From the NCBI RefSeq assembly GCF_014596465.1, contig NZ_MECK01000002.1, positions 26,432 to 90,431 of the forward strand: a stretch of DNA of 64,000 nt, written 5' to 3'. Both the position numbers and the translations under genes were made by a program. The stretch is from Streptomyces sp. CBMA123. GTDB taxonomy: Bacteria > Actinomycetota > Actinomycetes > Streptomycetales > Streptomycetaceae. Under the pieces are notes generated by a model. The model ran no database searches. It was not told the origin of the DNA and saw only the letters and a program-made list of their open reading frames with translations. Shown one piece after another: positions 9,133 through 17,256 of this stretch; the stretch's first letter is position 1; every line of letters begins with the position of its first letter.

Positions 9133-9981
9133 ATGCCCGACTCCCCGTCCACCAGTGCCCAAAACGCGCGTGCCGCACTCGCCGCGCGCCTCGCCCACCT
9201 GCGCCAGGACGCCGGGATCGACCAGCATGAGCTGTCCATGCGCTGCGGCTGGCACGACGCCAAGACCTCACGCATCATCAACGCCAAGGTCCAGCCTTCC
9301 GACAGCGACATCCGCACGTGGTGCCGGGCCTGCGGAGCCGAGGACCAGGCTGAGGACCTCATCGCCACCGCGCGGGCCGTCGACTCGATGCACATGGAGT
9401 GGCGCCGCATCCACCGCGGCGGTCTACGCCGAGTGCAGGAGAAAAGCCTTCGGCAGTACGCGACGACCCGCGTGAACAGGGTGTACGTCTCCAACGTCGT
9501 GCCGGGCTTCTTCCAGACCGCCGCCTACGCCACCGCGCTGCTCAAGACCATCACCGCGTTCCAAGGCACCCCGGATGACGTGACCGAAGCCGTTGCCGCC
9601 CGCGTTGCCCGCAGCCGCTTCCTCTACGAGGGCAACCACCGCTTCGTCGTGGTGATGGAGGAGGGTGTCCTACGGCACCGGATCGGCACCCCGGAGACGA
9701 TGCGAGGTCAGCTCCAGCATCTGCTCACCGTGCTGCCGCTGCCCTCCGTCTCCCTCGGAATCATCCCGTTCGGTGCCGAGCGGACCGTGTGGCCGCTTGA
9801 GGCGTTCTACATGCACGACGACCAGGAGGCGGGGGTGGAGACACTGACCGCCAAGATCGAGGTCGTGCAGCCGCGTGAACTCCGCGACTACGCACGGGCG
9901 TTCGAGCAGTTGGCGAAGATGGCCGTCTACGGGGACACCGCGAAGGCCCTAGTCACCACGGCGGCCGGCTCCTTCTCCTGA
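9133..9981 (+). CDS. XRE-family regulator with DUF5753 domain
   Basis: A 282-residue protein with an N-terminal helix-turn-helix at about residues 14-60 (LAHLRQDAGIDQHELSMRCG) and a C-terminal DUF5753 domain. The domain is marked by VPGFFQTAAYATALL, then VARSRFLYEG and LPLPSVSLGIIPFGAERT. These Scr1-type regulators usually act with a small partner protein (DUF397) to control local or developmental genes. Here the partners appear to be the two genes upstream. The palindrome at 10009-10028, just after the gene, is a candidate operator for the downstream peptide operon. Confidence 0.85.
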   Translation: MPDSPSTSAQNARAALAARLAHLRQDAGIDQHELSMRCGWHDAKTSRIINAKVQPSDSDIRTWCRACGAEDQAEDLIATARAVDSMHMEWRRIHRGGLRRVQEKSLRQYATTRVNRVYVSNVVPGFFQTAAYATALLKTITAFQGTPDDVTEAVAARVARSRFLYEGNHRFVVVMEEGVLRHRIGTPETMRGQLQHLLTVLPLPSVSLGIIPFGAERTVWPLEAFYMHDDQEAGVETLTAKIEVVQPRELRDYARAFEQLAKMAVYGDTAKALVTTAAGSFS

Positions 9982-10008
9982 ATTTCCGCAATAACGCGCA
10001 AACGCGTT

Positions 10009-10028
10009 GAGTAGCGATACCGCTACTC
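10009..10028. promoter_or_regulatory. Palindrome, candidate operator
   Basis: GAGTAGCG and CGCTACTC form perfect 8-bp arms around a 4-base centre in the gap between the DUF5753 regulator and the peptide operon. Position and symmetry suggest a regulator-binding site for the downstream genes. Which protein binds is inferred from adjacency only. Confidence 0.45.
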
Positions 10029-10080
10029 CCTACCGTCGTAGATGTCGCCCCAGCTGATAGGAATCGCCAGGGGCAGACCA

Positions 10081-10119
10081 GCGGCCCCAGTGCACCACCC
10101 CCTTGTGCCCTGGGGCCGC
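10081..10119 (+). terminator. GC-rich hairpin (terminator or attenuator)
   Basis: Arms gcggccccag (10081-10090) and ctggggccgc (10110-10119) pair perfectly. A second short stem lies inside (gcac/gtgc). There is no U-tract. It lies after the regulator gene and 30 bases before the next start, so it could terminate the first unit or attenuate the second. Confidence 0.5.
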
Positions 10120-10148
10120 CTCCACCCCCGACGGTGAGGAGCGACATC

Positions 10149-10355
10149 GTGTCGACGGTCCTTCAACAGCGGCACCCCGGTCGGAGCCTGCACCGGCAAC
10201 CACGGTCGGCAGACCCGGCGTACTACGTCGACACCGGCGGCGCCGAGGGACCGGTCATCATCGTCTTCGACGACTCCCGTGCCTCCCGGCGCTCCAGCCT
10301 TCTCGCGCAGCTGGCCGCCAGCCAGCGCCGTCGTCGTCGCCGGGTGGGCCGGTGA
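10149..10355 (+). CDS. Small basic hypothetical protein
   Basis: A 68-residue protein starting at a GTG with GAGGAG 7 bases upstream. An in-frame GTG at 10134 has no comparable ribosome site. The protein is Arg-rich and ends in a run of arginines, with a short hydrophobic centre (GPVIIVFDD). No family is recognised. Its stop overlaps the next start (GTGA), and it leads the operon that ends with the methyltransferase. Confidence 0.55.
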   Translation: MSTVLQQRHPGRSLHRQPRSADPAYYVDTGGAEGPVIIVFDDSRASRRSSLLAQLAASQRRRRRRVGR

Positions 10356-10579
10356 CCGTCGACACCACCACCAGCGCCGACTTCGTCCCGCTGGCTCAGC
10401 GGCACCGCGGCCTCACCATCCGCTCCTACACCCGGCGCGCCGACGGCAGTATCACCGGCGACACCGGCGTCCTGCCCGTCGACCCCAAGGACGTCGCGGC
10501 TACCGCTCTGCACTCGTCGGCCACGTGGCCGGCCTGTATGTGCAGCGAGCATGGCGGGCGCCCCGCAACCACCACCTAG
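10352..10579 (+). CDS. Small hypothetical protein
   Basis: A 75-residue protein translationally coupled to the gene before it (GTGA overlap). It has a short beta-like pattern (GLTIRSYTRRADGSITGDTG) and two nearby cysteines (PACMC) close to the C-terminus. No family is recognised. It belongs to the run of small genes upstream of the PIMT-like methyltransferase, so a precursor or accessory role in peptide modification is conceivable but unsupported by motifs. Confidence 0.5.
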   Translation: MTVDTTTSADFVPLAQRHRGLTIRSYTRRADGSITGDTGVLPVDPKDVAATALHSSATWPACMCSEHGGRPATTT

Positions 10580-10739
10580 TTCTTCGCCTGGTCACTCAGG
10601 CCGCCGGGCGGTGAACCACCGACGCCGGTCGAATGCGTCTCCACGGCGCCCACCACCGACTCCCAGCCGGAGCATGACGAACTCCTTGGCTGGGCAGCAC
10701 CATCACTGCGCCATCCGCCCATATGGAAGGAGCACCATC

Positions 10740-10874
10740 ATGATCCTGACGGCCAACGGCGGGGAGGAAGGCGGGGGCAACCCCGACCTGGTCCCCGGAC
10801 AGCCCTGGACGCCGCCCCCGCCCCCTCCCCCGGACGGCGGGCCGCCCCCCGGTGACGGAGGCCACCGCAAGTGA
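10740..10874 (+). CDS. 44-residue Gly/Pro-rich peptide, candidate methyltransferase substrate
   Basis: The ATG at 10740 has a strong AAGGAG about 7 bases upstream. The peptide opens MILTANGGEEGGGNPDL and continues with a Pro/Gly/Asp-rich tail, ending HRK. It overlaps the methyltransferase start by 4 bases, which implies coupled translation at similar stoichiometry. It contains Asn-Gly and Asp-Gly pairs (NG at residues 6-7, DG in the tail), the classic sites of isoaspartate formation. These are exactly what a PIMT-like enzyme recognises. This reading as a modified peptide is inference. The alternative is a short leader peptide controlling translation. Confidence 0.55.
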   Translation: MILTANGGEEGGGNPDLVPGQPWTPPPPPPPDGGPPPGDGGHRK

Positions 10875-12019
10875 CCGACACCCTCTTCGAGGGAACGGAC
10901 CGCCCCGGCCACGCGCTGGGGCGGTTCCTCCTCGACTCCGGCACGTTGACCTGCGACTGGGCGCCGGCCTTCGCCGCGCTACCCCGTCACCTCTTTCTGC
11001 CCGACCTGTTCTGGGCTTACGACATGGCCACAGGCACTAGCGTGGCCGTCAACAAGGCCACCGACCCCGCGAGGTGGTTGGCGGCAGCCGAATCGGACAT
11101 CCCGATCGTCACCCAGTGGGACGACGGCGACCACCAGGGCGAGCAGCCCGGCAGCGTCTCCACCTCCTCCGCGTCCATGCCGTCCGTCGTGGCCGCGATG
11201 CTCGCCGACCTGGACGTGGAACCGGGGATGCGGGTGTACGAGGGGGGCACCGGCACCGGCTGGAACGCCGCACTCCTGGCGCACCGCCTCGGCGACACCA
11301 ACGTGGTCACGGGCGAGGTAGACGACGCCGTGGCAGCAGCCGCGAAGCACCGTCTCAAGGCGGCCGGGCTGAATCCGGTGGTTCACACCGGCGACGCCTT
11401 GACGGGCTGCCCCGACGCGGGCCCGTACGACCGCACCATCGTGACGTTCGGACTGCGGGAGATGCCTTTCCCGCTGATCGCCCAGACCAAGCCGGGCGGC
11501 ATCATCCTCGCCCCGTGGGGCACCCACTACTCCACCGATGACGCCCTCGTGCGCCTCACCGTCGCGGCCGACGGCATCGCTTCGGGCCCGTTCCTGCGCC
11601 CGGTGGCGTTCATGAAGGCGCGCTCCCAGCGCCACGTCTGGGCGGCCCCGCAGGACATGCCGGCTGCCGAGTCGACAACCGACGTCCCCTGGATCGGGCA
11701 CGGCCAATTCGACCCGTACCCGTTCGTGCTTGGGCTGCGCCTGCCCACCCTCACCCACGCCGTCCAGGTCCACGAGAACGGCCAGACGTTGTGGCTCTAC
11801 GCGCTCTCCGGATCGTCGTGGGCGTCGGCGACCTTCCGGGACGGCGCGCCGACCGTGGTACGCCAGGCCGGACCGCGGCGGCTGTGGGAGGAGTTCGAGG
11901 TGGCGCATCACTGGTGGGTGGAAAACGGCGAACCGGGCCTTGACCGAGTCGGGCTGACGGTAGATTCCGACGGTCAGCTTGCGTGGCTGGACGACCCGGC
12001 GAACTGCTGGGCGATCTGA
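10871..12019 (+). CDS. Protein-L-isoaspartate methyltransferase-like enzyme
   Basis: A 382-residue SAM-dependent methyltransferase. The N-terminal part ends AALPRHLFLPDLFWAYD, the PIMT-type lead-in. It is followed by the SSASMPSVVAAML segment and the SAM site VYEGGTGTGWNAALLAH (motif I), then VTGEVD and TKPGGIILAPWG. The C-terminal 170 residues extend beyond plain PIMT. The layout resembles methyltransferases of ATP-grasp peptide maturation loci (TgmC type) and lanthipeptide LanS-A enzymes. No ATP-grasp or lanthionine synthetase is present here. The target is probably the 44-residue peptide that overlaps its start. Confidence 0.78.
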   Translation: MTDTLFEGTDRPGHALGRFLLDSGTLTCDWAPAFAALPRHLFLPDLFWAYDMATGTSVAVNKATDPARWLAAAESDIPIVTQWDDGDHQGEQPGSVSTSSASMPSVVAAMLADLDVEPGMRVYEGGTGTGWNAALLAHRLGDTNVVTGEVDDAVAAAAKHRLKAAGLNPVVHTGDALTGCPDAGPYDRTIVTFGLREMPFPLIAQTKPGGIILAPWGTHYSTDDALVRLTVAADGIASGPFLRPVAFMKARSQRHVWAAPQDMPAAESTTDVPWIGHGQFDPYPFVLGLRLPTLTHAVQVHENGQTLWLYALSGSSWASATFRDGAPTVVRQAGPRRLWEEFEVAHHWWVENGEPGLDRVGLTVDSDGQLAWLDDPANCWAI

Positions 12020-12030
12020 TGGAGGCCAAG

Positions 12031-12336
12031 GTGAACCGGAACGACGGTGAGATCCCGTTGGAAGAGTGGTGGAAGGGTCGCCAGCAGCGCAGACGGCCTG
12101 TCGGTCAGCGCAGGGCGATCACCCTCGCCGACGGGCCGCAGCACGGCGCCCACGTCAGCCCGGCCGCCCCAAGGCTCATCCTGGAGTGGGACGGCTTCGC
12201 ATGGCAGCCGGTCACCGTCGCCGAGAACTACCCAGCGGCTTGCCGGGCGGTCAACCACTCCGAGGCGGCGCGGGCGGTGCCCGTGCCGGGGTATTCGCCG
12301 GTGAAGGGTGGTGGTGGTCGCCACCGGCGCCGGTAG
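12031..12336 (+). CDS. DUF6087-like small protein
   Basis: About 101 residues. The GTG at 12031 has GGAGG 5 bases upstream. An ATG at 12019 overlapping the methyltransferase stop is an alternative start that adds four residues. The pattern IPLEEWWKGRQQRRRPVGQR, then LADGPQHGAHVSPAAPRLI and EWDGFAWQPV resembles DUF6087 proteins, small Streptomyces proteins of unknown function. It is the last gene of the peptide operon. Confidence 0.6.
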   Translation: MNRNDGEIPLEEWWKGRQQRRRPVGQRRAITLADGPQHGAHVSPAAPRLILEWDGFAWQPVTVAENYPAACRAVNHSEAARAVPVPGYSPVKGGGGRHRRR

Positions 12337-12357
12337 GAAATCGCACAGCAACCAGCA

Positions 12358-12394
12358 GCCCCCGCGCCGGATTTGGTCGAACGGTGCGGGGGGC
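12358..12394. terminator. Hairpin between convergent genes
   Basis: GCCCCCGC and GCGGGGGGC flank a 20-base loop, with one bulged G. The hairpin lies in the 95-base gap between the DUF6087-like gene and the convergent DUF397-like gene, so it could act as a bidirectional terminator. No U-tract is visible. Confidence 0.45.
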
Positions 12395-12431
12395 GACGTC
12401 GCGTTCCGTGCGCAGCGGCAGCGCGCGGAAC

Positions 12432-12893
12432 TTAGAGAGCGGCCGTGCCCTCGGTGTGCTCGGGGTCGTAGAGCTCGGCGAACTCCGGCTGGCCGCCCTC
12501 CCAGGCGCGGTGCACAGCGGACCACTCCTCCTGGTTGAGGACGATCTTGTCGTCCGCGTGGCCGTCTGTGTTGTCGCCGAGTTCCACGCCGCCGTCCGGA
12601 AGCCGCCCGATCGTCAAGTTGAGCGCGACGCCCAGGGTGGTGCCAGCGTCGTAGAACTCGGCGAACGGCGGCTCCTTCGTCTCGAAGGCACGGTGGACAG
12701 CCGACCACGCCGCCGGCGTCAGACGAATCCGGTCATTCTCGCGGCCGGGCTTGTCGTCACCGAGTTCCACACAGCCATCCCGGAATCGCTCGATCGTCAA
12801 GCATCCGGTGTTTGCGTTGGAGGCGAACGACTTCACCCGGGCCGTGATGCTCTCGGTACCGTCGTGGGCGTAGGGGTCGTGGGAGATCGTCAC
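12432..12893 (-). CDS. Tandem DUF397-like protein
   Basis: A 153-residue acidic protein with two copies of one module: CLTIERFRDGCVELGDD with LTPAAWSAVHRAFE, and LTIGRLPDGGVELGDN with LNQEEWSAVHRAWE. The module (C/G-V-E-L, polar loop, aromatic A-W) resembles DUF397, usually a single about 60-residue domain. DUF397 proteins are typical partners of DUF5753 regulators, and this gene overlaps such a regulator by 4 bases. It is probably the antitoxin-like or modulating partner. The duplication is unusual. Confidence 0.62.
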   Translation of the reverse strand: MTISHDPYAHDGTESITARVKSFASNANTGCLTIERFRDGCVELGDDKPGRENDRIRLTPAAWSAVHRAFETKEPPFAEFYDAGTTLGVALNLTIGRLPDGGVELGDNTDGHADDKIVLNQEEWSAVHRAWEGGQPEFAELYDPEHTEGTAAL

Positions 12894-13735
12894 AGCCAGT
12901 CTTTCAGACGTCGATGCAGGAGGTCGTTGGACTCTTCGGGCGAGAGAGCGAGCGCGGACAGGCGGGCCCAGGCTCGCTTGAAGCGGATCTCTTCGCGCTC
13001 CGACTCTTGCACAGTCCCGGCGGTAAGTGCCTCGGAGAACACATACGTTGGTGAATCTTCCTCATCGAAGCTGTACCGCTTGACTCGGAAGAATACCCTG
13101 CCCGCTGCGCCCGACGTCTTGGGGATGACGTGCAGGACAACATGACCTTGGGCCGTCAGGTCCCTGAGAAGCGTCAGCTGGGGGACCATCACCTCCGGGT
13201 CGGTCGAGCGCTCGAACGCCAACTCGTGAACGATCGCGTGCACGTGCAGGGGCGGGTTGTCGAACAACCGCTGCCGCCGACGGCGGTGGACCTCCAGATA
13301 CAGCTCCGCGTCGTCGGGGCTTGGCTGCTGCCAGTAGTACTGGGCGTTCTCCCGGCGAGCGTTCGGGTGTTGGAGGAGGTAGCCGAAGGAGTCGTCGACG
13401 ATCTCCTCCAGAAGGGTCGCCTTGGCCTCGACCTCGATTTCACCAATCATCTGGTGGTCGAGGATCTCGCGGAAGGGCGCCCACCAGTGGACCTTGGTCG
13501 CGCTCTCCCGCAGGTTCAGCAGGCGCCGTCGGCGCTCCCCCTGGACGTCGTAGAAGTCGAGTAGGCGTTCCAGGGATCGCTCGGGGATGAGCTTGCTGCC
13601 GTTCTCCCATTTGCTGATATCGCTGGCGTCGAGCCCGGTCCCCTTGGACACCTCGCGAAGCACGAGTGTGCCGCGGAGGGCTCCCAGTTCAACGCCCAGG
13701 GCGCCGGCGGTGATCGGTGAGAAGTGCGGTGGCAC
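12890..13735 (-). CDS. XRE-family regulator with DUF5753 domain
   Basis: A 281-residue protein. The helix-turn-helix covers about residues 15-60 (EVSKGTGLDASDISKWENG). The DUF5753 domain follows: a central RRRRQRLFDNPPLHVHAIVHE and the C-terminal LRDLTAQGHVVLHVIPKTSG. It is transcribed divergently from the RsbW-like gene at 13936 and coupled to the DUF397-like partner. The intergenic region holds repeated cccattgggtt motifs that could be its binding sites. Confidence 0.85.
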   Translation of the reverse strand: MPPHFSPITAGALGVELGALRGTLVLREVSKGTGLDASDISKWENGSKLIPERSLERLLDFYDVQGERRRRLLNLRESATKVHWWAPFREILDHQMIGEIEVEAKATLLEEIVDDSFGYLLQHPNARRENAQYYWQQPSPDDAELYLEVHRRRRQRLFDNPPLHVHAIVHELAFERSTDPEVMVPQLTLLRDLTAQGHVVLHVIPKTSGAAGRVFFRVKRYSFDEEDSPTYVFSEALTAGTVQESEREEIRFKRAWARLSALALSPEESNDLLHRRLKDWL

Positions 13736-13935
13736 TTGGTTCCTCCCTTCTGGCTAACCGTCAGTCTCCAGCGCCAGCGGAAGTGTTGCAAGATCCGAGG
13801 GTCGACCCATTGGGTTACCCATTGGGGTTGCGCACACGGTGTGACGGGGTACACACTCGTCATCACCACGCAGCACGGTCATCACCCCACCGTTGGTGAT
13901 CATGTCGTGCACCTCGGCAGCTGCACCCCCACACG
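13736..13935. promoter_or_regulatory. Divergent regulatory region
   Basis: This 200-bp gap separates a leftward regulator gene from a rightward operon. It contains a near-direct repeat (cccattgggttacccattgg at 13808-13827) and imperfect inverted repeats: GTGT...ACAC near 13838-13855 and ATCACC...GGTGAT near 13881-13900. These are plausible operator and promoter elements. No clear -35/-10 pair stands out. Confidence 0.4.
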
Positions 13936-14358
13936 ATGGAGGCAGTCGTGCTGGACCTGGAAGACAGACACGCTCACGTATTCGCGTCGAGTCAGTTCCC
14001 TGCGGCAGAGCTGTCCGTCCCCAAGGCCCGCCGGTTCGCCAAGAACGCCTACGAGTGCTTCAAGGTGCCGACGGACACCGTCGAACTCGTCGTCAGTGAA
14101 CTCGTCACCAATGGAGTTCTACACACCCAACGCCCCGTGCGCGTAACCCTGTTCACTCCTTCGAATGGCTTGATCCGCATCGAGGTTGCGGACACCAGCT
14201 CCGTCCCCCCCAGGCGGCGGCGGGCGGGCCCCGAAGACGAGAGCGGCCGAGGGATGGAACTCACGGAGGCGCTGTCCGAGTCGTTCGAGGTCGCGCCCAT
14301 CCCCGGCGGGAAGGTGGTCTGCGTCTCGATCGCGATCGAGGAGGTTATCCCCACATGA
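13936..14358 (+). CDS. RsbW-like ATP-binding (anti-sigma-factor type) protein
   Basis: A 140-residue HATPase_c protein of the short Streptomyces type. The N box is ELVVSELVTNGVLH (about residues 50-63), the G1 region IEVADTSSVPP, and the G2 region ESGRGMELTEALSESF. These proteins bind ATP and may phosphorylate or sequester a sigma or anti-anti-sigma factor; most orphan copies have no known partner. A GTG at 13948 with GGAGG 5 bases upstream is an alternative start. Its stop overlaps the next ATG. Confidence 0.8.
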   Translation: MEAVVLDLEDRHAHVFASSQFPAAELSVPKARRFAKNAYECFKVPTDTVELVVSELVTNGVLHTQRPVRVTLFTPSNGLIRIEVADTSSVPPRRRRAGPEDESGRGMELTEALSESFEVAPIPGGKVVCVSIAIEEVIPT

Positions 14359-14645
14359 CCAACGGATTAGTAGCGGTTGGCGTCGTCAACCCGTCTCCGG
14401 GCGAGGCCCTGGAGGCAGCGACGCGCTTACTCGATGCCATGGACCAACAGCATCTCAAGCGCTTGATGCTGCGCCTCGGCGAGCGCATCGGCGCGGAGGT
14501 AACCATCGACGGCCAGTGCATCGCCCAGGGAATGGCAGCCCTGAAGATCATGCGCAGCGTGACGAAGCCCGGCTGGGGTCGGCATGCCGGGCCGGTCACT
14601 GTGATTCCCGGCGAACTCGTGCGAGAGGACCCGGTGAGGTCATGA
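14355..14645 (+). CDS. Small hypothetical protein
   Basis: A 96-residue protein starting at an ATG that overlaps the RsbW-like stop. It is mainly helical (GEALEAATRLLDAMDQQHLK) with a beta-like end (AGPVTVIPGELVRE). No family or motif is recognised. The overlaps on both sides place it in the operon that runs from 13936 to at least 15052. Confidence 0.6.
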   Translation: MTNGLVAVGVVNPSPGEALEAATRLLDAMDQQHLKRLMLRLGERIGAEVTIDGQCIAQGMAALKIMRSVTKPGWGRHAGPVTVIPGELVREDPVRS

Positions 14646-15052
14646 AGCACTCATCCGCCAGCGGTGGTCAGCACAGCAACAGCGCTGGCGCCACGCCGCC
14701 GGACCTCAGCAAGTTGAACGTCACGGCTGTCGGCCCGAACAACGACATGCTCCGGGTGACGCTCGGCGGCCCGCACGTGCTCCCGGTGACGCCATCCTGG
14801 CGCGGTGGGGTCGCCTTCGTGCTGACCAACTCGGTCATGGCCCGCAAGCTGGCCGTCTGGATTCTGAAGGAACTGGGCGTCGGTCCCTACGAGCATCAGC
14901 TTCAGCTCATCCTCGCGGCGCACCGGCGCGAGTTCGTACTGGGCGAGTTCGAGGCGGCTTGGCCGCCCGAGGTTCCCCAGGAACGGCCGCGGCTCCCCCG
15001 CGCCGCACTTGGGGTTTCCCGCGGACCCGCGCCGTACCGGCGCGTCGGCTAG
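14642..15052 (+). CDS. Hypothetical protein
   Basis: A 136-residue protein coupled by an ATGA overlap. A Ser/Gly-rich N-terminus is followed by a compact region (AVGPNNDMLRVTLGGPHVLP) and a helix containing SVMARKLAVWILKELG. The C-terminal tail is Pro/Arg-rich. No family is recognised. Confidence 0.58.
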   Translation: MKHSSASGGQHSNSAGATPPDLSKLNVTAVGPNNDMLRVTLGGPHVLPVTPSWRGGVAFVLTNSVMARKLAVWILKELGVGPYEHQLQLILAAHRREFVLGEFEAAWPPEVPQERPRLPRAALGVSRGPAPYRRVG

Positions 15053-15159
15053 CGGATGATCGCGGGACCGGCCGGTAGTGACATACCCGCTCCGTGGCTG
15101 GCCGGTCCCGCACCACAGACTTCCTCCCCACTGGTGGGAGGTGGATTCGAGGAGGGGAA

Positions 15160-15678
15160 ATGTCGCGAGGCGACTACTGGACGACTCCGACCCCGACCCG
15201 GGCGGGCGTGCTCCTGGCCCTGCGGGACGAGACGGATCAGCTGCTCCTGGTGCGGAAGCAGTATCTGATCGACGAGGGTGCTGAGCACACCTGGGGCCTG
15301 GTGGGGGGTTCGATGATCGAGGCCGCCCACGACCGGCGGGAGGCGGCGCAGGCGCGGGCCGTCGAGCGGATCGGTATCTCCGTCAAGCTCGGGCGCATGG
15401 TCCTCATTGACGAGGTGCCGGCCGGGCGCTACGCGCGTGGGTTCAACTTCCTGTATGACGTGCCCTCTCGGTTGTCGAGGGACGCGCCGATCAAACTCGG
15501 GGATGGGCTCGTGGACTACCGGTTCGTGCCACGCGCCGACTTCGACAAGTACATGAACCCCCACGGGGTCCGGCGTGCCCACGCGGCGCTGGACGCGATC
15601 ATCCTGGGCCACACCCTGGACCTGTACAAGGGGTACCGGGCTGATGATCTGCCACGGAACGCGGAGGAGAGCGCGTGA
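15160..15678 (+). CDS. Nudix-like protein with degenerate catalytic box
   Basis: A 172-residue protein. The ATG at 15160 follows GAGGAGGGG with good spacing; longer in-frame starts lack a ribosome site. The fold pattern is Nudix: GVLLALRDETDQLLLVRKQY then TWGLVGGSM. However, the Nudix box reads GGSMIEAAHDRREAAQARAV then ERIGI, where REUXEEXGU should be. Most catalytic acidic residues are missing, so hydrolysis is doubtful and a binding or regulatory role is more likely. Its stop overlaps the start of the EEP-family gene, implying joint function. Confidence 0.68.
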   Translation: MSRGDYWTTPTPTRAGVLLALRDETDQLLLVRKQYLIDEGAEHTWGLVGGSMIEAAHDRREAAQARAVERIGISVKLGRMVLIDEVPAGRYARGFNFLYDVPSRLSRDAPIKLGDGLVDYRFVPRADFDKYMNPHGVRRAHAALDAIILGHTLDLYKGYRADDLPRNAEESA

Positions 15679-16616
15679 GCGAACAGGCAGCTCCCTTGCG
15701 CGAGATGGACGTGCCGAACGACACCGTCGTCAAGATCATCTCGTGGAACGTCGAGCACGGGGTCAAGCTCGCCCAAGCCTGCGACTGGCTGGCCCAGCAG
15801 CGGCCCGACATCGTGCTCTGGCAGGAGATGCAACCCGGGGACCTGGACAAGGTCGCACTGCGCCTGAACATGCTCGGCTACGCGGCGGCCGAACCCCCGG
15901 CCGTGCGCGAGGTAGCCGAGGGGATGCTGCCCGGAGCCTCGCGCAACGCGAACGCGATCCTCCTGCGGAAGAACGGCCCGTTCGTCGTGCAGGACCAATT
16001 CGACCACAGTTGGATGCCGTGGCACCCGGCGGCGAACATCACGGTGAAGATGCGGGAGGAGCGGTCGGGGGCGCTCAGTCAGAAGTCGCTCGCGCTGGTC
16101 TCGCACCACCTGTGCTACTTCTCGGCGGCGGTGCAGCGAGTCGAGGCCGACTGGTTCAGCACCTTCGCCAACAAGGGGCTGCTGACCGTCATCGGCATGG
16201 ACCGTAACTCCTTCGAGCCCGGCCAGGGGCCCGACTGGGACGAGTTCGAGAGGACCGACGCCCAGGCCGACGTCGTCTTCCGGCTGAACCGCACCTTCGA
16301 CACTGGCGACGGCACCCGGGTCACCAACGACTACCCGGTGCGCGTGCTGAACCAGCTGCGCTACATCGATGTCTGCCACTTCGCCGCGGACAAGCTCGGC
16401 ATGAACGACGCGGCCGGCATCACCGCAGGCTGGGGCAAGCCGCACCAGTACGGGTCGCGGCGCATCGACGGCATCACCGTCAGCCCGTCCCTCGCGGCGC
16501 TGACCATCAGCGCGTGGGTCGCCGACACAGAGGAGCTGCGCCGCACCTCCGACCACCTGCCCACCGTGTGGACTGTAAGCAAGCCGGTGCTGTGGCTGGA
16601 GATGAACGCCAACTAG
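15675..16616 (+). CDS. Endonuclease/exonuclease/phosphatase-family protein
   Basis: A 313-residue protein of the EEP fold (DNase I, exonuclease III, inositol phosphatase). Motifs in order: IISWNVEHG (residues 20-28, metal-binding Asn), PDIVLWQEMQPG (metal-binding Glu), MDRNSFEP, GSRRIDGITVSP and the C-terminal SDHLPTVW (catalytic Asp-His). It could cleave nucleic acid or a phosphoester metabolite; the sequence does not decide. The GTG overlaps the Nudix-like stop. Confidence 0.8.
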   Translation: MSEQAAPLREMDVPNDTVVKIISWNVEHGVKLAQACDWLAQQRPDIVLWQEMQPGDLDKVALRLNMLGYAAAEPPAVREVAEGMLPGASRNANAILLRKNGPFVVQDQFDHSWMPWHPAANITVKMREERSGALSQKSLALVSHHLCYFSAAVQRVEADWFSTFANKGLLTVIGMDRNSFEPGQGPDWDEFERTDAQADVVFRLNRTFDTGDGTRVTNDYPVRVLNQLRYIDVCHFAADKLGMNDAAGITAGWGKPHQYGSRRIDGITVSPSLAALTISAWVADTEELRRTSDHLPTVWTVSKPVLWLEMNAN

Positions 16617-16771
16617 TTTCCCCCGACAACTGCTCGGTCGGCGGGGGTGGCCCCTACATGGTGGGGCCAAGCCGTCCTGGTGTTCTCCATGGGATACCGG
16701 GACGGCCTTCCAGATTTCCTTCGCAGAATTCCATACCACCTGAGCCAATCGGCACCAGCAGAGAGCAGAAG

Positions 16772-17110
16772 ATGCCTGACTTGTCGGACGAGGCCGCCAA
16801 CGACAACGACTCGGCCATGGATCTGGACCGCCTCTGGGAGCGCGTACGCGACAAGCACGCGCAGTTGAAGGGGTATTCCGACGATGCGCCGGACTTCATG
16901 AACCTCCTGCTGCTCTACCTGCAGCAGGACATGGGTGACGCGGCGCTCAACATGTTGAAACTGCGCAAGATGCGCGTGGGCCGAAAGGGGCACGCCACCA
17001 AGGAGCTCCGGGCGGCGCTGGTCTCGGTGGCGCAGATGGCCCTGGTGGCACTGCTGGAGTCGGCCGAGGAGGAGGCGCCGGAGGTGTTCCGCTCGGAACT
17101 GCGGCTCTGA
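16772..17110 (+). CDS. Hypothetical protein
   Basis: A 112-residue acidic, helical protein (DFMNLLLLYLQQDMGDAALN). The ATG has only a weak GAGAG upstream, but no better start exists. It stands alone, 155 bases after the EEP gene and 146 bases before the aminotransferase. No family is recognised. Confidence 0.55.
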   Translation: MPDLSDEAANDNDSAMDLDRLWERVRDKHAQLKGYSDDAPDFMNLLLLYLQQDMGDAALNMLKLRKMRVGRKGHATKELRAALVSVAQMALVALLESAEEEAPEVFRSELRL

Positions 17111-17256
17111 TCTAAGGGCCAGCTCCTAAGCGGCTGCACGATCGTCGCCGCCGTCTCCGGCCGCGCGCTCCGGTGCCCGCAGCGGCACCGACCATCAACA
17201 AACCAGCACCACAACCGACTTGCACCTGATCAGCGCACCCAAGAAGGGACCTAACC

